Shown here in pieces: positions 1 through 6,679 of a stretch of 11,546 nucleotides of DNA. The first letter of the stretch is position 1. Each line of letters opens with the position of its first letter. Made by a program: the position numbers and the translations under genes. Below the pieces are notes generated by a model. It was not told where the DNA came from, did no database searches, and saw nothing but the letters and a program-made list of their open reading frames with translations. The stretch comes from an uncultured Alistipes sp. (GTDB lineage: Bacteria > Bacteroidota > Bacteroidia > Bacteroidales > Rikenellaceae): contig CAMWGZ010000021.1 in assembly GCA_947173915.1 (NCBI GenBank), positions 1 to 11,546 on the forward strand, read 5' to 3'.

Positions 1-1334
<1,334 letters not shown>

Positions 1335-1335
1335 C

Positions 1336-1379
1336 GCACCGGAGGCGGGGCGGCGGTGTCCGGTCGCTGTCGCCGGTGC
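1336..1379. other. Inverted repeat just after recQ stop, possible weak terminator
   Basis: GCACCGG (1336-1342) is perfectly complementary to CCGGTGC (1373-1379), starting two bases after the recQ stop codon. The 30-nt loop is GC-rich and could fold further. No T-run follows, so a standard intrinsic terminator is not supported; it may be a 3' end-stabilising or Rho-linked structure, or chance in GC-rich DNA. Confidence 0.25.
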
Positions 1380-1436
1380 CGGGAGCGATGCCGCCGGAGG
1401 CAACAACAGAAGAACGATTCGTAAATTGGAACGCAT

Positions 1437-1670
1437 ATGAACAAGAAATCCGCTGCATTCAACAAGAAGACGGCCGCCGTCGCACTGGTTTTTCTGCTTG
1501 CGACGATCTTTTGGTTCACGATCAACGTCGTGTGGTGCCTGCATGACGGCCGTTATTCGAAGCTCGTCATTCCCGCCGTTTTCGTCGTCGCGGGGATCGT
1601 CATGTTCCACAACGAATACCACAAGAAGAGAAAAAGGCACGTCGAAGAGGTAAAGAAATACATTCGTTGA
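1437..1670 (+). CDS. Small two-helix membrane protein, function unknown
   Basis: I do not recognise this 77-residue protein. It starts with a basic segment (MNKKSAAFNKK), followed by a hydrophobic helix at about residues 13-33, a short polar hairpin (CLHDGRYSK, 34-42), a second hydrophobic helix at about 43-57, and a strongly basic tail (HKKRKRHVEEVKKYIR). By the positive-inside rule both ends would lie in the cytoplasm. The ATG sits in an AT-rich patch after GC-rich intergenic DNA, as is usual for starts in this genome, and no good Shine-Dalgarno is visible. It lies between recQ and ksgA, about 100 nt from one and 127 nt from the other, so it is probably its own transcript. The clean topology and the basic ends argue that it is a real gene rather than a chance frame. 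Confidence 0.72.
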   Translation: MNKKSAAFNKKTAAVALVFLLATIFWFTINVVWCLHDGRYSKLVIPAVFVVAGIVMFHNEYHKKRKRHVEEVKKYIR

Positions 1671-1797
1671 GGCGACGGGCGGAGCGGCTTCGGAGCGGGC
1701 CGGCGGGATTGCCGGTGTCGGATTTTCCGGCTCCGCAGCGGTTGCCGCCGCATCGGAACGGTGCCGGAGGTCGGCTCGGCGGAAAGAACGAGAACGA

Positions 1798-2583
1798 ATG
1801 AGTGAAGTAAGAGCAAAGAAGGCATTGGGCCAGCATTTTCTGGTCGATCTCAATATCGCGCGCAAGATCTGCGACTCGCTGGGCGGAGGAACCGCCGAGG
1901 CTCCCGCTCCGGTGCTGGAGGTGGGGTGCGGCATGGGGGTGCTCACGCAGTTTCTCCTGAGGCGGCCGGATGTGACGGTGTACGGGGCCGAGATCGATTC
2001 GGAGAGCGTCGCCTACCTGCGTGTCCACTATCCCGAGTTCACGCCCCGGCTCATGGAGGGCGATTTCCTGAAGATGGACCTGCGCGGGCTGTTTCCCGAC
2101 GGACTGCGTGTGATCGGTAATTTCCCCTACAACATCTCGTCCCAGATCTTTTTCAAGGTGCTCGAATGCCGCGACCTGATCCCCGAGTGTGTCGGCATGA
2201 TCCAGAAGGAGGTGGCCGTCCGGCTGGCCGAGCCGCCCGGATCGAAGGAGTACGGTATCCTGAGCGTGCTGCTTCAGGCGTGGTACGACATCGAGTATCT
2301 GTTCACGGTGAACGAGACGGTCTTCAATCCGCCTCCGAAGGTCAAGAGCGCCGTCGTGCGGCTGCGCCGCAACGGCGTGGCGGCACTCGATTGCGACGAG
2401 CGGCTGTTCGTGCAGGTGGTCAAGGCCTCGTTCGGGCAGCGCCGCAAGATGCTGCGCAACTCGCTGCGCTCGGTCTTCGGCGACTTCGGCGGACGCGAAC
2501 ACCCCTTTTTCTCGCAGCGCGCCGAGCGCTTGTCGGTCGCCGATTTCGTGGAGCTGACCCGCTGGGTGGCCGAGAACCGGTAG
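1798..2583 (+). CDS. rsmA: 16S rRNA (adenine-1518/1519-N6)-dimethyltransferase
   Basis: RsmA (KsgA) uses S-adenosylmethionine to dimethylate two adjacent adenines in the 3'-terminal helix of 16S rRNA late in 30S assembly; its loss gives kasugamycin resistance. The 261-residue product has the usual family length. Visible signatures are the N-terminal KKALGQHFL (7-15), SAM motif I EVGCGMG (41-47), the acidic ribose-binding E65 in AEID, D89 in EGDF, and the catalytic motif IV NFPYNIS (108-114). The C-terminal rRNA-binding domain includes FGQRRKMLRNSLR (212-224). The ATG at 1798 places the conserved lysine-rich QHFL segment at its usual distance from the N-terminus. It stands about 127 nt after the small membrane protein gene and about 145 nt before the next start, so it is probably monocistronic. 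All catalytic residues look intact. Confidence 0.97.
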   Translation: MSEVRAKKALGQHFLVDLNIARKICDSLGGGTAEAPAPVLEVGCGMGVLTQFLLRRPDVTVYGAEIDSESVAYLRVHYPEFTPRLMEGDFLKMDLRGLFPDGLRVIGNFPYNISSQIFFKVLECRDLIPECVGMIQKEVAVRLAEPPGSKEYGILSVLLQAWYDIEYLFTVNETVFNPPPKVKSAVVRLRRNGVAALDCDERLFVQVVKASFGQRRKMLRNSLRSVFGDFGGREHPFFSQRAERLSVADFVELTRWVAENR

Positions 2584-2605
2584 GGGTTTCCGCTGCCGTC
2601 GCTCC

Positions 2606-2626
2606 GCTGCCGGTGCTTTGGGCAGC
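2606..2626 (+). other. Hairpin downstream of rsmA
   Basis: GCTGCC (2606-2611) pairs perfectly with GGCAGC (2621-2626) across a 9-nt loop, 23 nt after the rsmA stop. It lacks a T-run, so it is at best a weak or Rho-assisted terminator. Confidence 0.25.
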
Positions 2627-2666
2627 TCCCGCAGCAGCCGGGTGGGCGCGGAAAGCGGCCGGAGGA

Positions 2667-2698
2667 TTAGGATATGTGGTTGTCTTTTGTTATATTTG
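2667..2698 (+). promoter_or_regulatory. Bacteroidota-type promoter for the Bor-family lipoprotein gene
   Basis: The -7 element TATATTTG (2691-2698) matches TAnnTTTG exactly. A 3-of-4 match to the -33 TTTG, TTAG, lies at 2667-2670, giving a 20-nt spacer. Transcription would begin near 2704, leaving a 5' leader of roughly 24 nt that is AT-rich up to the ATG at 2728. Confidence 0.7.
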
Positions 2699-2727
2699 CA
2701 GGACCTAACCAATTATAAATTATCGTT

Positions 2728-3089
2728 ATGAAAAGAATTTTGTGGGGGGGGGATTTGCGCTCTTCTCTCTTCTGAGTCTGACCTCCTGTTACAGCACCCG
2801 TGTCATGCACGGCGACGTGAAACCGAATGAGCCGCTCGTGCAGGTAAACCGCCAGTGGAACCACCACCTGATCGGCGGATTGATCCCCGTCGGAAAGAAC
2901 AAGCTGGCAGCGGCGGAATATGTGGACGACGCGCCGGATTATGTGGTAAAGACGAACCAGAACTTTTTGAATCTGCTGGTTTCCTGCGTTACGTGGGGCA
3001 TCTATACGCCGACTCAGACCAAGTTCTACATCCCGTTGCGGGAATTTCGAGGTGCTCAGCAAGATACTCCGATAAAAACCGATGAGTAG
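2728..3089 (+). CDS. Bor/Iss-family lipoprotein, frame interrupted at a G9 tract
   Basis: The body of this protein resembles the Bor (phage lambda)/Iss lipoprotein family: NHHLIGGLIPVGKNK, then DAPDYVVKTNQNFLN and VTWGIYTPTQTKFY align with the family's HHFF, ENVVKT and TLGIYTP blocks. Bor is an outer-membrane lipoprotein linked to serum resistance in E. coli; its role in Bacteroidota is not known to me. The natural start is the ATG at 2728, placed about 24 nt downstream of a good promoter. Read as given, it meets nine G (2744-2752) and stops at TGA 2773-2775 after 15 codons. With eight G it would continue as MKRILWGGFALF..., giving a signal peptide with lipobox LTSC (Cys20) and a 119-residue protein. 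The alternative start, GTG 2742, keeps the frame but loses the basic n-region. The gene is therefore either phase-variable, slippage-expressed, or affected by a sequencing error. Confidence 0.8.
2744..2752 (+). repeat. Homopolymeric G9 tract inside the lipoprotein signal peptide
   Basis: Nine consecutive G lie within codons 6-9 of the Bor-family gene and are the longest homopolymer I noticed in the window. One G fewer, or two more, joins the ATG at 2728 to the lipoprotein frame; the present length does not. Tracts of this kind are prone to slipped-strand mispairing and also to sequencing miscounts. Confidence 0.9.
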
Positions 3090-3112
3090 GCCGGTTGCGG
3101 CCTGCGCATTTT

Positions 3113-3145
3113 GCCCCGACTTCGGTGTCGGGGCTTTTCTTTTTT
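3113..3145 (+). terminator. Intrinsic terminator after the Bor-family gene
   Basis: GCCCCGAC (3113-3120) and GTCGGGGC (3127-3134) form a perfect 8-bp GC-rich stem with a 6-nt TTCGGT loop, followed by TTTTCTTTTTT (3135-3145). It lies 23 nt after the stop codon and is the only textbook Rho-independent terminator in the window. It separates this gene from the FabK-like gene. Confidence 0.93.
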
Positions 3146-3200
3146 CGGAGAGCGAGCGGCCGGGGAGCGCGGCAGGAGGGGATCGCCACACCGCACGGTA

Positions 3201-3231
3201 TTTGCGGAAAGGATGATTTTGGTTATATTTA
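3201..3231 (+). promoter_or_regulatory. Bacteroidota-type promoter for the FabK-like gene
   Basis: A perfect -33 TTTG (3201-3204) is separated by 19 nt from TATATTTA (3224-3231), which matches TAnnTTTG except at its last base. It sits between the terminator above and the ATG at 3251, giving a leader of about 13-15 nt. Confidence 0.72.
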
Positions 3232-3250
3232 CCCGTTAAAACGAATTGCG

Positions 3251-4198
3251 ATGAATCGGATCAACAGACTTTTCGGTATTCGCTACCCGATCGTGCAGGG
3301 CGGCATGGCGTGGTGCAGCGGCTGGCGGCTTGCTGCGGCGGTCAGCAACGCCGGAGGACTCGGCCTGCTGGGGGCCGGCTCGATGGAGCCAGAACTTTTG
3401 CGCGAGCATATCCGCAAGTGCCGCCGGGCGACCGACCTCCCGTTCGGTGTCAATGTCCCGCTGCTCCATCCCCGCGTCGAGGAACTCATGCAGGTGCTCG
3501 TCGGGGAGGGCGTGAAGATCGTCTTCACGTCGGCGGGCAACCCCGCGACCTGGACCGGCTTCCTGCACGGACACGGCGTGACGGTGGCGCATGTCGTCGC
3601 CTCGTCGCGCTTCGCCCGCAAATGCGAGGAGGCGGGCGTGGATGCCGTCGTGGCCGAAGGGTTCGAGGCGGGCGGTCACAACGGCCGCGAGGAGACGACC
3701 ACCTTCTGCCTGATTCCCGCCGTGCGGCGGGCTACGGCCCTGCCGCTCATCGCTGCCGGAGGCGTGGCGACGGGCGAGGGGATGGCGGCGGCGATGCTGC
3801 TCGGAGCCGAGGGGGTGCAGGTGGGCACCCGCTTCGCCGTGTGTGCCGAGAGTTCGGCCCACGAGGCGTTCAAACGGCTGTGCCGCTCGCTCGCAGAGGG
3901 CGACACGCGGCTCATGCTGAAAAAGATAACCCCGACACGGCTGGCGCGGGGCGGATTCTTCCGCGCCGTCGAGCAGGCCGAAGCCCGGGGTGCCGATGCG
4001 GCGGAACTGCTCGAGCTGGTCGGGCGCGGACGTGCCCGGCTGGGTATGTTCGAGGGCGACCTTGAGGAGGGGGAGCTTGAGATCGGTCAGGCGGCCTCGC
4101 TGCTCGGCGGCGAGGAGACGGCGGCGGAGGTCGTCGCCGACCTGGTCGGGAGCTGTCGTGCCCGGGCGGAGGGCTGGACCGCCGATTCCGGTTTTTGA
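3251..4198 (+). CDS. FabK / nitronate monooxygenase-family FMN oxidoreductase
   Basis: This 315-residue TIM-barrel flavoprotein belongs to the family holding FabK, the FMN-dependent enoyl-ACP reductase of type II fatty-acid synthesis, and nitronate monooxygenase (2-nitropropane dioxygenase). The sequence shows YPIVQGGMAW (12-21), NAGGLGLLGAGS (33-44), PFGVNVPL (64-71), AEGFEAGGHNG (135-145), AAGGVATGEGMAAAMLLGAEGVQVGTRF (168-195, the FMN phosphate-binding region) and a C-terminal segment with GD, GQ and EETAAEVVADL. The H143 within AGGHNG corresponds to the FabK catalytic histidine, and the C-terminal half follows FabK closely, so I favour FabK-like activity over nitronate oxidation, but sequence alone does not settle this. 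The ATG at 3251 gives the classical N-terminus; an upstream in-frame extension crosses the terminator and promoter and is rejected. It appears to be transcribed alone. Confidence 0.88.
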   Translation: MNRINRLFGIRYPIVQGGMAWCSGWRLAAAVSNAGGLGLLGAGSMEPELLREHIRKCRRATDLPFGVNVPLLHPRVEELMQVLVGEGVKIVFTSAGNPATWTGFLHGHGVTVAHVVASSRFARKCEEAGVDAVVAEGFEAGGHNGREETTTFCLIPAVRRATALPLIAAGGVATGEGMAAAMLLGAEGVQVGTRFAVCAESSAHEAFKRLCRSLAEGDTRLMLKKITPTRLARGGFFRAVEQAEARGADAAELLELVGRGRARLGMFEGDLEEGELEIGQAASLLGGEETAAEVVADLVGSCRARAEGWTADSGF

Positions 4199-4281
4199 GG
4201 TGTCCGCCGGGCGGAAACGGAAGCCGTGTCCGGTCCCATATAGAGAAATTAACAGTGTAATCGACGAAACATAGAAATTGT

Positions 4282-6165
4282 ATGAGTTGCTGTCTGCAAG
4301 TGGAGAACCTCGCCAAATCGTACGGCGATCTGCTCCTTTTCGAAGGGGTCTCGTTCGCGATCGAGGAGGGCGAGCGTGTGGCGCTCGTCGGGCGCAACGG
4401 CTCGGGAAAGAGCACGTTGCTCGACATATTGGCCGGCCGCGAGTCGGCCGACGAAGGGGTCGTCACGCCCCGCCGCGACCTGCGGGTCGCCTACCTCGAA
4501 CAGAATCCCCTGTTTCCGCCCGGTGCGACGGTGCTGGAGGCATGCTTCCGCTCCGATTCGCCGGCTTTGCAGGCGGTGGCCGCCTACGAGCGGGCGCTCG
4601 CCGACCCTTCGGGTGCGGGGTTGCAGGAGGCGATGAACCGCATGGATGCCCTCGGGGCCTGGGGCTACGAGCAGCGGGCCAAGGAGGTGCTTTCGCGGCT
4701 GCGGATCGGGGATTTCGACCGGCCGGTTGGGGTGCTCTCCGGAGGGCAGCTCAAGCGTGTGGCGCTGGCTTCGGTGCTGATCGACCCGGCCGACCTGCTG
4801 GTGCTCGACGAGCCGACCAACCACCTCGATGCCGACATGACCGTCTGGCTCGCGGAGTATCTGGAGTGCAGCCGCACGGCGCTGCTGCTCGTGACGCACG
4901 ACCGCTACTTCCTCGACCGGGTCTGCAATTCGATTCTGGAGCTGGAGCGCCGGGGGGCGACCCTCTACCGGGGCGATTACGCCTATTTTGTCGAGAAGAA
5001 GCGGGAGCGGTGCGAGGCGGAGGAGGCCCGGCGCGAGAGCGACCGCAACCTCTACCGCCGGGAGCTGGAGTGGATGCGGCGGCAGCCGCAGGCGCGGGCG
5101 ACCAAGGCGCGGGCCCGGGTCGAAGCCTTCGGGGCGCTGGAGGAGCGGCTGCGGACCACCCGCACGCAGGCCTCCCTGCAACTCGACGTGCGGACGACAC
5201 GCATCGGGACCAAGATCTTCGAGGCGCGCGGGGTGTGCAAGAGCTTCGGCGAGCGGCGGATCCTGCGTGATTTCGATTACGATTTCGCCCGCTACGACAA
5301 GCTGGCGGTCGTCGGCGACAACGGCTGCGGCAAATCGACCCTGCTGAAGCTCATCCTGGGGATCGAGCAGCCCGACAGCGGCACGATCGAGGTGGGCGAG
5401 AGCGTCCGCTTCGGCTATTACAGCCAGCAGGGGCTGGCCTTCGACGAGGGGAAGAAGGTCATCGACGTGGTGACCGACATCGCCCGGGAGATCGAGCTGG
5501 GCGACGGCCGTCGTCTGAGCGCCTCGCAGCTGTTGCAGCACTTCCTCTTCCCGCCCGAGGTGCAGCACGGGTTCGTGGCGCGCCTGAGCGGCGGCGAACG
5601 CAAGCGACTGTATCTCTGTACGGTCCTGATGCGCAATCCCAACTTTCTGGTGCTCGACGAGCCGACCAACGACCTCGACATCGTGACGCTCGGCGTGCTG
5701 GAGGAGTACCTGCGCGCCTTTCGCGGTTGCGTGCTCGTCGTTTCGCACGACCGCTTTTTCGTCGATCGGGTGGCCGACCACCTGCTGGTGTTCTGCGGCG
5801 ACGGAGAGGTGCGCGAGTTTGCGGGTAGTTACTCCGACTACCTTGCCTGGAGGCGCGACTACGAGGCCGCGCGGCAGCAGCAGGCCGCCTCGCGGGAGCG
5901 TGCCGCCGCACCGGTCTCCCAGCAGGCTCCCGTGCGTACGGAGCCGGCGCGCAAGCTGACTTTCAAGGAGAAGCGTGAACTGGAGGAGCTGGAGCGGGAG
6001 ATTCCCGAACTGGAGCGGGAGAAGGCCGCGCTCGAAGAGCGTTTGTCGTCGGGCGAGCTGCCTTTCGAGGAGTTGCAGCGCGCGTCGGAACGCATCGCCG
6101 AACTGATCGGTCGCATCGACGCGAGCAGCATGCGCTGGCTCGAACTGAGCGAGATCGGGGGATAG
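4282..6165 (+). CDS. uup: ABC-F family ATPase, Uup type
   Basis: A soluble protein with two ABC cassettes and no membrane domain, 627 residues. Cassette 1 has Walker A GRNGSGKST (37-45), signature LSGGQ (152-156), Walker B LLVLDEP with E177, and the H-loop THD (205-207). Cassette 2 has GDNGCGKST (345-353), LSGGE (435-439), LVLDEP with E460, and SHD (488-490). The inter-cassette linker contains EWMRRQPQARATKARARVEAF (263-283), the pattern of the Uup subgroup. After a Gln/Ala-rich hinge (about 528-556) comes a C-terminal coiled coil (about 557-625), also Uup-like. ABC-F proteins act on ribosomes; Uup has been linked to ribosome assembly and to structured or branched DNA, with reduced transposon excision precision in mutants. 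The N-terminus carries an unusual Cys-Cys pair (residues 3-4). It starts 83 nt after the FabK-like gene, with no clear promoter in between, so read-through from that gene is possible. Confidence 0.93.
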   Translation: MSCCLQVENLAKSYGDLLLFEGVSFAIEEGERVALVGRNGSGKSTLLDILAGRESADEGVVTPRRDLRVAYLEQNPLFPPGATVLEACFRSDSPALQAVAAYERALADPSGAGLQEAMNRMDALGAWGYEQRAKEVLSRLRIGDFDRPVGVLSGGQLKRVALASVLIDPADLLVLDEPTNHLDADMTVWLAEYLECSRTALLLVTHDRYFLDRVCNSILELERRGATLYRGDYAYFVEKKRERCEAEEARRESDRNLYRRELEWMRRQPQARATKARARVEAFGALEERLRTTRTQASLQLDVRTTRIGTKIFEARGVCKSFGERRILRDFDYDFARYDKLAVVGDNGCGKSTLLKLILGIEQPDSGTIEVGESVRFGYYSQQGLAFDEGKKVIDVVTDIAREIELGDGRRLSASQLLQHFLFPPEVQHGFVARLSGGERKRLYLCTVLMRNPNFLVLDEPTNDLDIVTLGVLEEYLRAFRGCVLVVSHDRFFVDRVADHLLVFCGDGEVREFAGSYSDYLAWRRDYEAARQQQAASRERAAAPVSQQAPVRTEPARKLTFKEKRELEELEREIPELEREKAALEERLSSGELPFEELQRASERIAELIGRIDASSMRWLELSEIGG

Positions 6166-6254
6166 GTGCGGACGGGTGGCCGCGGAGCGGCTCCGGACGG
6201 CTGAGGCCCGGCAAGGTGCGGTCGCAGCCGGGGCCGGGTGGGCGCAGGCGGCGT
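6166..6254. other. Convergent intergenic region between uup and the - strand gene
   Basis: These 89 GC-rich bases separate two converging genes. A short stem GCCGC/GCGGC (6179-6183 with 6187-6191) is present, but with a 3-nt loop and no T-run on either strand; I cannot call a terminator here. Confidence 0.3.
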
Positions 6255-6533
6255 TTACTCCTCTTTTTTGCCGTGTACCGAGGCGGCCTGGGCGGGCGTG
6301 CAGGCTGCACAGTTGCCCGTGCAGGCGCTCGTCGCGGCGCAGTCCTCCTCGCCGGCGATCTGTTCGCGGGTCTCCTGTACGGCGCATTTGATCCCGAGGC
6401 GCTGCATGTTCTTGTTGGTCGATATTTCGGAGTCGATGTGATGTCCCTTGATCATCAGCGTGAGCGACATGCCCAGCACGAAGAGACCGACGGCCAGGAT
6501 CGAGATCAGGATGAGGAGCAACCAGTTTGGCAT
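6255..6533 (-). CDS. Small membrane-anchored cysteine-rich protein, function unknown
   Basis: A 92-residue protein with one N-terminal hydrophobic helix (about residues 3-28, MPNWLLLILISILAVGLFVL...), a short middle with STNKNMQRLGIKC (38-50), and a polar tail carrying four closely spaced cysteines in the pattern C-x5-C-x3-C-x2-C (C65, C71, C75, C78) plus C50. It ends KKEE. The helix at the extreme N-terminus and few basic residues before it leave topology uncertain; the Cys cluster could bind a metal or an Fe-S centre. The plan of one helix, an LGI segment and clustered Cys loosely recalls NqrM-type (Na+-NQR maturation) proteins, but the similarity is too slight for assignment. It is convergent with uup (about 90 nt apart) and divergent from trkA, and it has a plausible promoter of its own. 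This is the only - strand gene in the window, and its frame is clearly protein-like. Confidence 0.75.
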   Translation of the reverse strand: MPNWLLLILISILAVGLFVLGMSLTLMIKGHHIDSEISTNKNMQRLGIKCAVQETREQIAGEEDCAATSACTGNCAACTPAQAASVHGKKEE

Positions 6534-6557
6534 GAGCGTTCGATTTTGTCTCCCGAA

Positions 6558-6589
6558 TTTGGGAGTTCCGACGCAAATTTATATATTTG
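6558..6589 (+). promoter_or_regulatory. Bacteroidota-type promoter for the trkA operon
   Basis: TTTG at 6558-6561, a 20-nt spacer and TATATTTG at 6582-6589 match the -33/-7 consensus fully. The start point would be near 6595, giving trkA a leader of about 85 nt. Its -7 box directly abuts the -7 box of a divergent promoter. Confidence 0.8.
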
Positions 6590-6605
6590 TTCGGTTAATT
6601 GCAAG
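6574..6605 (-). promoter_or_regulatory. Divergent promoter for the cysteine-rich membrane protein
   Basis: Read on the - strand, TAAATTTG (6581 down to 6574) matches TAnnTTTG, and CTTG (6605 down to 6602) matches 3 of 4 bases of the -33 TTTG with a 20-nt spacer. The start would be near 6567, about 34 nt before the ATG at 6533. It overlaps the trkA promoter almost completely. Confidence 0.6.
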
Positions 6606-6613
6606 AATGTTGT

Positions 6614-6678
6614 CCCGATTCTCCGGCAGGCGGTGCCGCCGGAAAGATCGGGGCACGTTTGTTGCGGAAAGAATCGGG
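6614..6678 (+). promoter_or_regulatory. trkA leader with two competing hairpins
   Basis: Within the trkA 5' leader, CCCGAT (6614-6619) and TCCGGC (6622-6627) can pair with GCCGGA (6638-6643) and ATCGGG (6647-6652), forming a long stem with a small internal loop. Alternatively CCCGATTCT (6614-6622) pairs over 9 bp with AGAATCGGG (6670-6678), which ends one base before the ATG at 6680. The two 3' partners are near-copies of each other (GGAAAGATCGGG and GGAAAGAATCGGG). The folds are mutually exclusive, the second occluding the translation start. No T-run follows either stem. Regulation is inferred from pairing only. Confidence 0.45.
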
Positions 6679-6679
6679 T

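Noticed and set aside
1671..1797. Several short GC-rich hairpins before rsmA (for example around 1700-1731)
   Set aside because: Stems of 4-6 bp with wobble pairs in very GC-rich DNA are expected by chance, and none has a T-run or a conserved architecture I can name.
1600..2712. A 370-codon open frame on the - strand across rsmA
   Set aside because: No family features, covers a certain gene, and its start lies inside the lipoprotein promoter.
3095..3250. N-terminal extension of the FabK-like protein
   Set aside because: It would translate through an intrinsic terminator and a promoter; ATG 3251 gives the standard family N-terminus.
4199..4281. Promoter for uup in the AT-rich leader
   Set aside because: No TAnnTTTG with a suitably spaced TTTG could be found; AT-richness alone is not enough. 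A short TCCGC/GCGGA stem at 4203-4215 has no T-run.
4249..6576. A 775-codon open frame on the - strand across uup and the trkA promoter
   Set aside because: It is the antisense shadow of a GC-rich gene: composition is dominated by R, L, A, P, H, Q with no recognisable domain, and it covers the intact uup gene and runs through a divergent promoter.
6599..6679. TTG start for trkA adding 27 residues
   Set aside because: The added residues (MQECCPDSPAGG...) do not resemble TrkA; ATG 6680 gives the canonical Rossmann N-terminus, and the added DNA is the structured leader.
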